The notes under the pieces were generated by a model, which had not been told where the DNA came from, searched no databases, and worked only from the letters and a program-made list of their open reading frames with translations. 64,000 nt of DNA, from positions 4,554,501-4,618,500 of the forward strand of contig NZ_CP102772.1 in NCBI RefSeq assembly GCF_026020075.1, read 5' to 3'. This stretch comes from Bosea sp. NBC_00550 (lineage in GTDB: Bacteria > Pseudomonadota > Alphaproteobacteria > Rhizobiales > Beijerinckiaceae). The translations under genes were made by a program, and so were the position numbers. Below, piece by piece: positions 29,818 to 37,586 of this stretch (the first letter of the stretch is position 1; each line of letters opens with the position of its first letter).

Positions 29818-29931
29818 GGCGTTTCCCCGTATTGCAGAGCAATCTGAATGTTGCACTGCGGCGAGGATAACGCCAGAGCGTCGAGGCTGTCGCGTGCGAC
29901 GTTAGGATGACGGGTTTTTCACGCGGGCAGA

Positions 29932-29952
29932 GCGCGTTTCAGGGAAACGCGC
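29932..29952. other. Perfect 9-bp hairpin, possible transcription barrier
   Basis: GCGCGTTTC (29932-29940) and GAAACGCGC (29944-29952) flank a 3-base loop. It lies downstream of the sleB-like gene and upstream of the mutase gene. There is no T run on either side, so it is not a standard intrinsic terminator. Confidence 0.4.
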
Positions 29953-30021
29953 AGCTCCTTCGGCAGGCGGCCGAACGATGGCCCAACGCGCCGGAAGCCG
30001 AGCCAAGCGGGCGTCGCGCGC

Positions 30022-30927
30022 CTATCGCGGCGAAACGCTGCCCTTGATCTCGACGGTGGGCAGCTCGAGCGAAGCCAGGCGGCGGTCGGGCCTGGGCGGA
30101 GCGGCGAAGGCGCGCGCGGCCTTCGGCAGATCGAGATCGATCGGCCGGCCCGGCGGCAGCGGCGCGTTCTTGACCAGCATGACGGCCGGCGTCTCGATCG
30201 TGGGAAGCCTGGGCGTGGCAGCCTGAGGCGCGAAGGCCAGGGGCGCCGAAGCGAAGGAGGTGGAGGCGACCGGGGAAGCGGTCGTGAGCGGCACGGAGGT
30301 GGATGCCGAGGCGAGCTGGATCGTCGGCTCCTCGATGCGCTTGCGCTCGGGGCGCTCGCCCTTGAGGTAGAAGGCGTTGCCGCCGGCCACGGTCACATAG
30401 TGCATGTTGGCGTAGCCGAAGCGCATGCCGGCCATGTGGAAGTGCTTGGCCGATCCGACCGCCTCGTTCCGGCGGCCGTTGAGGATGTCGTCCGCGATGG
30501 CCTCGATCTGCGGCCGGGTGCGTTCCGGCATCGGGCGTGTCAGGACGCCGGACGCGAACTGGCGGGGAGCTCCGACCACGCCGCAGATCGTCTCGGGATA
30601 ACGCGCCGATTCGACCCGGTTCATCACGACCGTGCCGACGCCGAGCAAGCCGGCTTCGCTCGAGCGGTTCGATTCGAAATACATCGCGCGGACCAGGCAT
30701 TCCTTTTCGCGCGGATCGGCCTTGGCCAGAGCGACGGCGCGCTTGCGCGCGACAGTCGGGTCCTTCGCCGTCCGCGCGGAGACCGCGGCGGTTTCGACGG
30801 GCGACAGGCTGCAGGCACCCAAGGCGGGCGCCGCCAGCGCGATCAGAAGCGGGATCGACCTGCCGCCGCCGTACCGGAGCGCCCCATCGGAGCGGAGACC
30901 AAGTGCAGCGATCGCGGCCCGCTTCAT
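30022..30927 (-). CDS. SleB-type cell wall hydrolase, predicted lipoprotein
   Basis: The 301-residue protein has a hydrophobic leader ending in a lipobox-like ALGAC. A hydrolase_2 (SleB/CwlJ) domain follows: KECLVRAMYFESNRSSEAGLLGVG, with catalytic Glu in FESN; VMNRVESARYPETICGV; and FHMAGMRFGY. SleB-type enzymes are lytic transglycosylases. The C-terminal 90 residues are low complexity (Ala/Pro/Ser). ATG 30927 is preceded by AGGAG; a longer frame to 31047 exists but would bury the signal peptide. Confidence 0.85.
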   Translation of the reverse strand: MKRAAIAALGLRSDGALRYGGGRSIPLLIALAAPALGACSLSPVETAAVSARTAKDPTVARKRAVALAKADPREKECLVRAMYFESNRSSEAGLLGVGTVVMNRVESARYPETICGVVGAPRQFASGVLTRPMPERTRPQIEAIADDILNGRRNEAVGSAKHFHMAGMRFGYANMHYVTVAGGNAFYLKGERPERKRIEEPTIQLASASTSVPLTTASPVASTSFASAPLAFAPQAATPRLPTIETPAVMLVKNAPLPPGRPIDLDLPKAARAFAAPPRPDRRLASLELPTVEIKGSVSPR

Positions 30928-31293
30928 GCGGTAACTCCTGGGTTCAGGATCCCGGGTGGCCAGACGCAGCACACCGGGATCACCAGCAAGGAAACCCGAA
31001 ACACTTAACAGAAAGTTAATCCCGGAAGGAAGGGCCGAGCCATGCAAGATGGACCGCGGCGAGTGATCTCGCCGGCCATGGAGAATCTAACATATTGGTA
31101 AAACAAGGAAAATTATGACGTCCGGAGCGGCGAATTTTCATTTTTCCGCGTTACGGATCGGTCATGATTGCCGGAGCAGGGGCGCGATCACGGAGCGGCT
31201 TGCCGGCAATTCGACGGCTTGCCGACCGTTTTTCAATCAAGGTCGATCGTGATCATCGATGTGTCGCTGGCGACCGTCGCGGTGGAAGGCGCT
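30928..31293. other. Intergenic region without a gene
   Basis: 366 bp upstream of the SleB-like gene. The middle (about 31085-31150) is AT-rich, with runs such as AACAAGGAAAATTATGA and TTTTCATTTTT, and may hold the promoter of the leftward gene. No tRNA, ORF or terminator could be supported. Confidence 0.4.
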
Positions 31294-31770
31294 TCAGTTC
31301 CCCGAGTTCGGCAGGCGCGGCAGGGGCAGGAAATCGACGCCCTCCTCATGCAGCATGCGGGCGTCGTCGGCGTTCGCCTCGCCATAGATCGCACGCGCTT
31401 CCGTTTCGCCGTGATGGATCTTCAAGGCTTCGTCGGCAAAGCGAGTCCCGACATGCTCCGCATTCTCGCGGACATGGCTGTGGAGCGCGGTCAGCATCTC
31501 GCGGAAGGCGATCTCCTTGTCGCTCATCAGGGCCATCGGCGCAGGCGTCCCTGCCGGCGCGGGCGCTTCCGCTGCGGGCTCGGCCGCTGTGCGCTGGCCG
31601 AGATCGGTACGCGCGACATTCGGCGCCATCACCGCGCGCTCGACCTTCGCGCTGTTGCAGAGCGGGCAGGTCACGAAACCGCGCCTGGCCTGTTCCTCAA
31701 AGCTGGCCGAGCCGGAGAACCAGCTCTCGAACTCGTGGGCATTGTCGCAGATGAGGGTGTAACGGATCAT
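31294..31770 (-). CDS. DUF1178 family protein
   Basis: The 158-residue protein begins MIRYTLICDNAHEFESWF, followed by TCPLCNSAKVERAVMAPNV, a four-cysteine zinc-ribbon-like N-terminus. A low-complexity Ala/Pro linker leads to a conserved helical C-terminus (EIAFREMLTALHSHVRENAEHVG, FADEALKIHHGE). The function is unknown. In many Hyphomicrobiales it sits next to grxC and comF, as here. Confidence 0.9.
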   Translation of the reverse strand: MIRYTLICDNAHEFESWFSGSASFEEQARRGFVTCPLCNSAKVERAVMAPNVARTDLGQRTAAEPAAEAPAPAGTPAPMALMSDKEIAFREMLTALHSHVRENAEHVGTRFADEALKIHHGETEARAIYGEANADDARMLHEEGVDFLPLPRLPNSGN

Positions 31771-31855
31771 ATCGTCTCAGATGGTGGCGCCTGGCCACCA
31801 GCGCAAATAGGCACGGCAGGGTAGCACGGCAGGAAGCCCGGAGGGGCGTTCCCGC

Positions 31856-32113
31856 TCAGGCCGCCAGAAGCTTGTCGAGCTCGCCACGGGCATCAAGCGC
31901 ATGGATGTCGTCGGAACCGCCGACATGGCGATCACCGATGAAGATCTGCGGAACCGACGTGCGCCCGCCGGCCTTTGCCGTCATCGTCTGCCGCAGATCC
32001 GGCTTGCCGTCGACGTCGATCTCGGTGAAGGCGACCCCCTTCCGGGTCAGCAGGGACTTGGCGGTCTTGCAATAGGGGCACCAGGAGGTGGTGTAGATCG
32101 TGACCGGCGGCAT
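31856..32113 (-). CDS. grxC: Glutaredoxin 3
   Basis: The 85-residue dithiol glutaredoxin has its redox motif CPYC (12-15) after VTIYTTSW, then the TSVPQIFIGDRHVGGSDDIHAL glutathione-binding region with the conserved cis-Pro. It reduces protein disulfides and mixed disulfides with glutathione in the cytoplasm. ATG 32113 gives the normal length; an earlier in-frame start at 32167 was rejected. Confidence 0.95.
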   Translation of the reverse strand: MPPVTIYTTSWCPYCKTAKSLLTRKGVAFTEIDVDGKPDLRQTMTAKAGGRTSVPQIFIGDRHVGGSDDIHALDARGELDKLLAA

Positions 32114-32144
32114 GGGCTGGAGTCTCTCTTGATAGCGCTTGATC

Positions 32145-32945
32145 TCATGTAGTGATTTCCCGGCCATCCGTCACGACCCGCGCGAATGTCAGGATGTCGA
32201 TCTCCCGGGCGCCGGCCCGCAGCAGGGCACGGGCCGCGGCATTGGCGGTCGCGCCCGTGGTCAGCACGTCGTCGACCAGCAGAATGCGCCGGCCTTCGAC
32301 CTGCGGCCGCATCACATCCGGCACCCGGAACGCGCCCTGGAGGTTGTCGGCGCGCTGGGAGCGCGTGAGCCCGACCTGCTGGCGCGTGCGCTTGACGCGG
32401 ACGAGGGCCGCCGGCCGGAGCGGAAGCCCTGCCTGGCGGGCCACGACGCCGGCCAGCGCGGCGGCCTGGTTGAAGCGCCGGCTCCAGAGCCTCGTGCGGT
32501 GGAGCGGGATGGGCGCCACGATCTCTGCCTCGCCGAGAAGTTCGCGGCCGGCCTGCGCCATCATGCGGCCTAGCGTCAGGGACAGTTCGACGCGATCGCC
32601 GTATTTGAGGCGGTGCACCAGCTCGCGCGCCACGCCGTCGAAGCGGCAAACGGCCCGCGCCCGCGCGAAGACGGGCGGATCGACGATCGCGGCCGGTGAC
32701 AACAGGCCCGCCCCGAGATCGACCGCGAAGGGTGTGCCGAGCCGCTCGCAATAGGGGCGCTCGATGAAGCCCATGCCGCTCCAGCAGGCCGGGCACAGCG
32801 CCTGCGCCTCGCCCGTCGCCGCCTGGCAGGCGATGCAGATCGGGGGATAGACGACCGACACCAGGCTGCCGAGCCCGGCCCTGAGCACGGCGTGTCCGCG
32901 CCGCAGGACGGCGTGGAGTGGATATCGTCGCTGCTCGCCCTGCAT
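32145..32945 (-). CDS. comF: ComF family amidophosphoribosyltransferase-like protein
   Basis: The 266-residue protein has an N-terminal four-Cys zinc finger (CIACQ, CPAC, with later Cys in YCERLG). A phosphoribosyltransferase domain follows, with the PRPP-loop ILLVDDVLTTGAT. ComF proteins act in DNA uptake in competent bacteria; in alphaproteobacteria the role is less clear. ATG 32945 follows GGGGAAG; a TTG at 32963 is a weaker alternative. It lies 31 bp before grxC on the same strand. Confidence 0.88.
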   Translation of the reverse strand: MQGEQRRYPLHAVLRRGHAVLRAGLGSLVSVVYPPICIACQAATGEAQALCPACWSGMGFIERPYCERLGTPFAVDLGAGLLSPAAIVDPPVFARARAVCRFDGVARELVHRLKYGDRVELSLTLGRMMAQAGRELLGEAEIVAPIPLHRTRLWSRRFNQAAALAGVVARQAGLPLRPAALVRVKRTRQQVGLTRSQRADNLQGAFRVPDVMRPQVEGRRILLVDDVLTTGATANAAARALLRAGAREIDILTFARVVTDGREITT

Positions 32946-33139
32946 CACGAACCGCTTCCCCAAGGCCGTCGCTGCGGCGTCTGCCCGCTGGAGCGGCCTG
33001 AAGGCGCGTCCGGCAGTTGGCCCTCAGCATCGAACGTTCCGGAGAGGCGGGCAATCCCGCCGCGTATCTCTGTGGTCGGATGCGAAAACCGCGTCGTCGC
33101 GATTCACGCATCTTTTGTCGGGATCACCGCAAAAAGCAG

Positions 33140-33168
33140 TTGCGGCGGCGCGGTGGTCCGACTACATA
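33140..33168 (+). promoter_or_regulatory. Promoter of tRNA-Glu
   Basis: The -35 TTGCGG (33140-33145) and -10 TACATA (33163-33168) are separated by 17 bp. The predicted start lies a few bases before the tRNA 5' end at 33188. The integrative element does not disturb it. Confidence 0.55.
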
Positions 33169-33187
33169 GGCGCCCTCGGCCAGCGCT

Positions 33188-33263
33188 GCTCCCTTCGTCT
33201 AGCGGTCTAGGACGTCGCCCTCTCACGGCGAAAACAGGGGTTCGAGTCCCCTAGGGAGCGCCA
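33188..33263 (+). tRNA. tRNA-Glu (anticodon CTC)
   Basis: The acceptor stem is GCTCCCT (33188-33194) pairing with AGGGAGC (33253-33259). The anticodon loop is CTCTCAC within CGCC/GGCG, giving anticodon CTC. The T arm is AGGGG-TTCGAGT-CCCCT, and a genomic CCA occupies 33261-33263. The 3' 46 bp are duplicated at 41530-41575 as the attachment site of an integrative element. This copy remains complete. Confidence 0.95.
33218..33263 (+). repeat. attL: 46-bp direct repeat in the tRNA-Glu 3' end
   Basis: These 46 bases (anticodon loop to CCA) are identical to 41530-41575, offset 8312 bp. The bases just outside on both sides differ (G versus C before, A versus C after), so the identity block is exactly the tRNA 3' segment, as produced by site-specific integration into a tRNA gene. 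Confidence 0.93.
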
Positions 33264-33289
33264 AAGCTTAGGCCCTATATGCACTTTGG

Positions 33290-33312
33290 TTGCCTACAGG
33301 ACTTGCCTACAG
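33290..33312 (+). repeat. Left arm-type integrase sites
   Basis: TTGCCTACAG occurs at 33290-33299 and again at 33303-33312, a 13-bp period. A matching pair lies at 41459-41481 near the right end. Paired short direct repeats inside both attachment sites are the normal arm-binding sites of tyrosine integrases. Confidence 0.7.
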
Positions 33313-33339
33313 AGCCCCGCCGAAGCTACGTTTGTAGCC

Positions 33340-34593
33340 ATGCCGGCGAAGTCCAAAGCCATCAAAGACACCCTCTACCTTCAGCGGATCGGGAACCGCT
33401 GGTATTGCCGTGTGCCGGTGCCGAGCCGCCTTCGAGGTGAACTAGGTCCGTATCTTCGCAAGGCGCTCGACACCTCGGACATCAATGAAGCCCGTAAGCG
33501 TCGCTGGGACTTCCACCCGATAGCCAAGGCTCAGATTGCACTGGCAGAACGTCGACTGGGCTTGGCCCCCGCGAGGCCTGCTGAGGGGCCTAGGGAACGC
33601 TCCTACGCCGCGTTCCGTGCCCGGCTGAAGGAAGTCGGTCCAGCGGTCATGACCAACGTTCTGGACGGCGAGGACATGTCCAACCCCGCTCTAGACGCTC
33701 TGGTCGACAGGGCCGAACGAAGCGGTGAAGCCGAGGAAGCCGACTTCGTTCAGGCATTCAGGGACTATGTGAAGGATCGCAAGGTCGTCTCCGAGGTCCT
33801 CAAGGAGTACCTGGAGAAGAACCCGAAGCGCTCCACGACCACCGAGGCGAACTACGGCACGACTGTGAAGCTTTGGATTGAGCATCACGGAGACAGGCCG
33901 CTTCACGACGTCAGCCGGAGTATGGCGCTCGACTGGCTCAACGCCGTCGCTACGGGCAAGGCACGGGACACCATAAAGCGGTATGCCACGGTCATGTCGA
34001 ACCTCTGGCTGTGGGTCTACAGGGCAGCCGATGAGCGCCCAAGGAACCCCTTCGAAGACCTAACCCAGGCAGCTGACGAGCGGGGCAGGGCGACGGAGAG
34101 CTACGACTTCTTCAGCGACGATGAGCTTGTCAAAGCGTACAAAGCGGTCGCGGAGGACGAGGAGCTTCGCCCGCTGTTCCTGATCTCGATCTATACGGGT
34201 TTCCGCCTTAGCGAGTGTATGGCGGCGGAGCGTCAGGTACTCGGAGGACAAGAGTGCTTCGTGCTGCTGACGGGGAAGTCGAAGAATGCCGCTCGGGCGT
34301 TGCCGGTCCATGCCAAGCTGAAGGATGTCACCGCGCCAACGGGGGCGAAGGCGAGCGCGTTGTCGGTCCGCTTTGGCCGGCTCATGCGGAAGGCCGAGAT
34401 ACCCGAGGGCAAGACGTTCCACTCCCTTCGGAAGAGCTTCACGACGGCCTTGGAGCGGCTGGGGTGCCCAGAAGCGACTGCCGCGCGGCTGTTGGGGCAT
34501 GCGCCCCTCGGGATCACCTATGGCATCTACTCCAAGGGCCGGGACGTCGCGGAACTCAAAGAGTGGGTGGACCGGGTCTCACATCCCATCTAG
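33340..34593 (+). CDS. int: Tyrosine recombinase / integrase
   Basis: The 417-residue phage-type integrase has a DUF6538-like N-terminus (YLQRIGNRWYCRVPVPSRLR), a SAM-like core-binding domain (KNPKRSTTTEANYGTTVKLW) and a catalytic domain. The catalytic residues read R289 (YTGFRLSE), H361 and R364 (HSLR), H387 (LLGHAPL) and Y397. ATG 33340 lies just after the left arm repeats. It should catalyse insertion into, and excision from, tRNA-Glu between the 46-bp repeats. All key residues are intact. Confidence 0.95.
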   Translation: MPAKSKAIKDTLYLQRIGNRWYCRVPVPSRLRGELGPYLRKALDTSDINEARKRRWDFHPIAKAQIALAERRLGLAPARPAEGPRERSYAAFRARLKEVGPAVMTNVLDGEDMSNPALDALVDRAERSGEAEEADFVQAFRDYVKDRKVVSEVLKEYLEKNPKRSTTTEANYGTTVKLWIEHHGDRPLHDVSRSMALDWLNAVATGKARDTIKRYATVMSNLWLWVYRAADERPRNPFEDLTQAADERGRATESYDFFSDDELVKAYKAVAEDEELRPLFLISIYTGFRLSECMAAERQVLGGQECFVLLTGKSKNAARALPVHAKLKDVTAPTGAKASALSVRFGRLMRKAEIPEGKTFHSLRKSFTTALERLGCPEATAARLLGHAPLGITYGIYSKGRDVAELKEWVDRVSHPI

Positions 34594-34665
34594 TGGCTCG
34601 CCCGGCCGTCCGTGAGGTGGTCTCTCGGTGATCCCGGAGATACACCCCGACCCTAGAAGAACAGA

Positions 34666-34733
34666 CGAGCCTGCTGCTCGCCTAGGGTGTCCACAAGGTG
34701 AGCCCCCTTCTCATCCTGGGCGAGCCTGCTGCT
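34666..34733. repeat. Short direct repeat after the integrase
   Basis: CGAGCCTGCTGCT occurs at 34666-34678 and 34721-34733, 55 bp apart, in the 138-bp gap after int. The second copy touches the end of the leftward hypothetical gene. No function is evident; it could be a vestige of tandem duplication or a weak transcription end. Confidence 0.45.
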
Positions 34734-35427
34734 AGACCGGCGCGAACCCGGCAGCCAACTCGCGGGACGCCTTCTGTTTCTCTTCGCGCTCCTTCTTGTC
34801 CACCGCCAGAACATGGACGAGCCAGGGCGAGTACGCCTCCCGTAGTGTCGCGCCCATCAGTCGGGTGGTGTCCTTGGGCAGAGGGCGATACCAGCGAGTC
34901 TCGCGGTTCTTCCTATCATCCCAGGTTACGCCGATGGCGAGCCCCTGTTGGAGGCGGTACACGCGGACAAGCTGCCCAGCCATCCCTTCGTCGCTGACGA
35001 TGCGGCGCGGGGTGCGCTCGGCGAGGAGGTAGAGAGCCGCGAGGGTGACCCCGCTGTCCAGGGCGTCCACATTCTGGGCCACCTTCAGGACCTCGCTATG
35101 AGCCAGGACAACGTGCCTGTTCATCGGCTTCCCCCGGCGCCAGGACGCCAACGTCTCGTCGCTGTGGCGGATCACAGCTTCATTGATGGTCTGGAGACCC
35201 TGCCGGATCATCGGCAAGTGACCTCGGCTGATGATCGCCCTGATCCGGTCCTCCATGGGGCGCATCTCAGTCCGCCTGATGTTGGTCTGCCGGGCGTCCC
35301 CGTTACGGCGCATCCGATCCCGGCAGTTGTCGCAGAGGTACGCGATGTTGCTTCGGGCAGGGCGCTGACAGCCGGGCGTGCGGCACGTGTTGTGCGTCCG
35401 GGTCTTGATGTTGGTTCTGGTCGGCAT
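34732..35427 (-). CDS. Hypothetical protein with N-terminal Cys zinc-finger-like motif
   Basis: A 231-residue protein that I do not recognise. The N-terminus has CRTPGCQRPARSN and YLCDNCRDRMRR, a CxxxxC...CxxC arrangement that could bind zinc and resembles small HNH-associated or phage zinc ribbons. The rest is soluble and mixed helical. The C-terminal part (WDDRKNRETRWYRPLPKDTTRL) is basic. ATG 35427 follows GAGG. It is the leftmost leftward gene of the element and is separated from its upstream neighbour by a terminator. Confidence 0.7.
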   Translation of the reverse strand: MPTRTNIKTRTHNTCRTPGCQRPARSNIAYLCDNCRDRMRRNGDARQTNIRRTEMRPMEDRIRAIISRGHLPMIRQGLQTINEAVIRHSDETLASWRRGKPMNRHVVLAHSEVLKVAQNVDALDSGVTLAALYLLAERTPRRIVSDEGMAGQLVRVYRLQQGLAIGVTWDDRKNRETRWYRPLPKDTTRLMGATLREAYSPWLVHVLAVDKKEREEKQKASRELAAGFAPV

Positions 35428-35455
35428 GGTGCCTCGATTGGTTGATCGGTGAAAT

Positions 35456-35492
35456 GAAAAGACCCCCGCTCCTGGTCGTCAGGGGCGAGGGC
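35456..35492 (-). terminator. Intrinsic terminator (leftward)
   Basis: Read leftward, CCCTCGCCCCTG and CAGGAGCGGGGG pair with one C-A mismatch around ACGAC and are followed by TCTTTT. It lies 60 bp after the stop of the 35553-36179 gene and isolates it from the next gene. Confidence 0.65.
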
Positions 35493-35552
35493 CTCGGTCG
35501 GTTTTGGAAGTGTAAATGTCTTGGGTAATATACTGGCCCCGCAGGTGAGACC

Positions 35553-36179
35553 TTACTCGCCGATGTAGATTGAGCCCGATGAAGCCCATTTGCCCATCCT
35601 CACGTCGAGGCCTGTATTCACGGGCAAGACATCCTGCTTTCTGCGTTCACAAGCGGCACGGTCTTTTGCTCGTTTCTTGGCATACCGGCTGACCAACGCC
35701 GGGGACACCTCCAGGACCTTCGCGATAGTCAGGTGGTCCACATCCTGAAAGTGGTCGAGAACCCAGCAGGCCTCCTCCTGTGCCGTCATCGGTTCAAGAC
35801 GGTCGGTCGCGAAGGTGACGAGCGCGGCCCTGATGTCGGGCACCAGAGAGCTTTGCTTCTGGCTTTCTTGATAGTCCTGCACTGCTGCGGACCACAAAGA
35901 GGCGATGGTCTCCTGCCCCTTCGGGCTTATGACATCGAAGGCATGGCCGGATCGGGGAAAATCGTGGCGCATGCCGAAGCCAACCTCGACCAAATGGCGT
36001 GATAGGCGATAGCAGCGACCCTCGCGGGCGAGGACGCCCATATGATGGAGAACGGCACGTACCGACCTTTTTCCGGCACCGTGGCGCAGGCCTAGTTCAG
36101 TGACGGTGATCCAATCTCCTAGGCTCTGTGTCTTCAATTGACCGGTCGTGCGGTCCAGTACCTCTTGGGCGTATTCCAT
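35553..36179 (-). CDS. Hypothetical DNA-binding-like protein of the element
   Basis: A 208-residue protein without a firm family. Two segments look like helix-turn-helix units: WITVTELGLRHGAGKRSVRAVLHHMGVL at about 23-50 (winged-helix-like) and LTIAKVLEVSPALVSRYAKKRAK at about 150-172. It also has SPKGQETIASLW, reminiscent of phage antirepressor-type proteins. ATG 36179 follows AAGGAGC. Terminators lie on both sides, so it is a single-gene unit. A regulatory role is inferred from the motifs only. Confidence 0.65.
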   Translation of the reverse strand: MEYAQEVLDRTTGQLKTQSLGDWITVTELGLRHGAGKRSVRAVLHHMGVLAREGRCYRLSRHLVEVGFGMRHDFPRSGHAFDVISPKGQETIASLWSAAVQDYQESQKQSSLVPDIRAALVTFATDRLEPMTAQEEACWVLDHFQDVDHLTIAKVLEVSPALVSRYAKKRAKDRAACERRKQDVLPVNTGLDVRMGKWASSGSIYIGE

Positions 36180-36189
36180 GATGCTCCTT

Positions 36190-36234
36190 CAAAAGCGAAG
36201 AGGCCCGCCCAGCGATCACTGAGCGAGCCTCTTG
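36190..36234 (-). terminator. Intrinsic terminator after the RNase H gene (leftward)
   Basis: Read leftward, GAGGCTCGCTCAG and CTGGGCGGGCCTC pair along 13 positions, counting G-T pairs, around a 6-base loop and are followed by TTCGCTTTT. It also overlaps the leader of the next gene, so it could attenuate read-through into it. Confidence 0.7.
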
Positions 36235-36261
36235 TGGATTGTCTTCAGGTCTCCCAACCGC

Positions 36262-36783
36262 CTACGCGGCGAGTTCCCGCGTGACCTTGGTCCTCGGCTT
36301 CCCGCCAGCCTTGACGGCTTCGGCAGCCTCGTTGGCTAGGGTGTCGACCCTCTCGTTGCCCTCGTCCCCAGCGTGGCCCTTGACCCACTCCAGGCGGACC
36401 TGGGGGCGCTCATCGAGGACCTCCCAGAGCCGCTTGACGAGGTCCTGGTGTTCCACGGGCTTCCGCTTGGAAGTCTTCATCCCGCTCTTCACCCACCCCG
36501 GTCGCCAAGTCGTGGCGGCCCCGATGGCGTACTTGCTGTCGCTGTAGATTATGCCGGGCTGATCCTTGGGGACGGCCTTGATGGCCTGTAGCAAGGCGAA
36601 CATCTCGGCTTGGTTGTTGGTCCGGTGATCGGCGCTGCCGCACTGCTCAAAGCCGGTCCCGTCCGGCCTGCGGGCCAGCACAGCCCAGCCAGCGGGGCCA
36701 GGATTGCCGAGGCTCGCCCCGTCCGACCAAACCCGCCACTCCGTCCCGGGATCGGCCATGCCGGCGTTAATCAGGGTCGTCAT
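36262..36783 (-). CDS. rnhA: Ribonuclease HI
   Basis: This enzyme cleaves RNA in RNA-DNA hybrids with two Mg ions. The 173-residue protein has the catalytic set D21 (VWSDGAS), E60 (NNQAEM), D82 (YSDSKY) and D147 (GNERVDTLA), plus the mobile H137 (VKGHAGDEGN). ATG 36783 is preferred over ATG 36795 because it overlaps the stop of the upstream small ORF as ATGA. An element-borne RNase H suggests a role in primer removal or plasmid-like replication. It is distinct from the housekeeping gene expected elsewhere on the chromosome. Confidence 0.93.
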   Translation of the reverse strand: MTTLINAGMADPGTEWRVWSDGASLGNPGPAGWAVLARRPDGTGFEQCGSADHRTNNQAEMFALLQAIKAVPKDQPGIIYSDSKYAIGAATTWRPGWVKSGMKTSKRKPVEHQDLVKRLWEVLDERPQVRLEWVKGHAGDEGNERVDTLANEAAEAVKAGGKPRTKVTRELAA

Positions 36784-36977
36784 GTTGCTTTCCATTGTTT
36801 ATGTCTCATCGCTAAGGGCCAATCATCGACGGCCGATTGAAGGTTATCAGGGAAAGGGGTGACCCATCGCTCCAGTCGATCACCAAGGGTCCACTTGGGT
36901 AGACTGAATGTTTCTGAATGGGTCGACCCTGAATGAGTCATTATTGTTGTTGGACGTTCGCGGTCGTCTTGAGGCAT
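36780..36977 (-). CDS. Small ORF coupled to rnhA
   Basis: 65 codons from ATG 36977, or 53 from ATG 36941. The stop overlaps the rnhA start by four bases (ATGA), the best argument that it is translated. The product is hydrophilic with no recognisable domain. No strong ribosome-binding site is seen. Confidence 0.4.
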   Translation of the reverse strand: MPQDDRERPTTIMTHSGSTHSETFSLPKWTLGDRLERWVTPFPDNLQSAVDDWPLAMRHKQWKAT

Positions 36978-37044
36978 TCAGCGTCCCGGCCAGTCCCTAG
37001 GCGGTGCGCTGTTGCATCGCCGGGCCGTCAGGAAGACGAAGACG

Positions 37045-37335
37045 ATGCCTCCCGTTCAGCTCATCACCGATGACCGCGCCGCTTGGGTCTCACTGCCTCT
37101 ACTCGGCACGGCTTACGCCTCGCGGTGCCCGACCCTCGATTTTGGTTGCGCCTTGGAGACGGGGCGCAGCCCATCCGCTGGGGAGCACTCAGCGACCCTC
37201 TGGGCTGGACCTTGGGAGGTCACCGCCGATAGTTCCCGGCGCCGGGGGCTCATCCCCGCCTTCGTGCTCTTGATGGCCATGGTGCTGTTGAAAGCCATGG
37301 TCTGGCCGAATAGCAGGGCTGACCGCAGCCGCTAG
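37045..37335 (+). CDS. Small protein with C-terminal membrane segment
   Basis: A 96-residue protein with no recognised family. The C-terminal third contains one hydrophobic stretch (LIPAFVLLMAMVLLKAMVW), possibly a membrane anchor. ATG 37045 is preceded by AGGAAG. It is one of very few rightward genes of the element besides int, and a good intrinsic terminator follows at 37394, which supports a real transcript. The stop codon lies in the first unit of a 17-bp tandem repeat. Confidence 0.5.
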   Translation: MPPVQLITDDRAAWVSLPLLGTAYASRCPTLDFGCALETGRSPSAGEHSATLWAGPWEVTADSSRRRGLIPAFVLLMAMVLLKAMVWPNSRADRSR

Positions 37336-37370
37336 GGTGATCCCCCCGCTAGGGTGATCCCCCTGCTAGG
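37331..37370. repeat. 17-bp tandem repeat GCTAGGGTGATCCCC
   Basis: GCTAGGGTGATCCCCC occurs at 37331-37346 and 37348-37363, followed by a partial third unit (GCTAGGC). The GCTAGGGTG core differs by one base from the GCTAAGGTG core of the repeats at 37978-38167. Confidence 0.6.
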
Positions 37371-37393
37371 CCCCCGGTACAGACCAGGGAGTG

Positions 37394-37426
37394 AAGACCC
37401 CAGCCTTTCGACTGGGGTTTTCTTTT
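37394..37426 (+). terminator. Intrinsic terminator (rightward, possibly bidirectional)
   Basis: ACCCCAG (37397-37403) and CTGGGGT (37412-37418) flank an 8-base loop and are followed by TTTTCTTTT. It ends the 37045-37335 transcript and lies between it and the oppositely oriented small ORF at 37433, so it may serve both. Confidence 0.85.
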
Positions 37427-37432
37427 GGCCGG

Positions 37433-37537
37433 TTACCTCAGGGTCGCGGCCATCCGCTGGAACGACGTGTCGATGCCAACGGTGTCGATGGGTCGAGCCG
37501 CCGGGTTGAACGCGATGCGGTCGATAGGGCTTGTCAT
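37433..37537 (-). CDS. Possible 34-residue small protein
   Basis: ATG 37537 is preceded by AAGGA at suitable spacing; the frame ends in TAA at 37433. The product begins MTSPIDRIAFNPAARP. It lies 49 bp after the ribbon-helix-helix-like gene on the same strand and just before a terminator, consistent with the last gene of a short operon. It has no homology I can name. Confidence 0.35.
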   Translation of the reverse strand: MTSPIDRIAFNPAARPIDTVGIDTSFQRMAATLR

Positions 37538-37586
37538 TGGTGATCCTTAGGGTTGGGCGCCTGATTGGGAGGCGCGGATATGAGCG

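Noticed and set aside
29818..30021. Cobalamin riboswitch before the B12-dependent mutase
   Set aside because: No B12-box-like sequence or consistent fold could be traced; only a simple hairpin is present.
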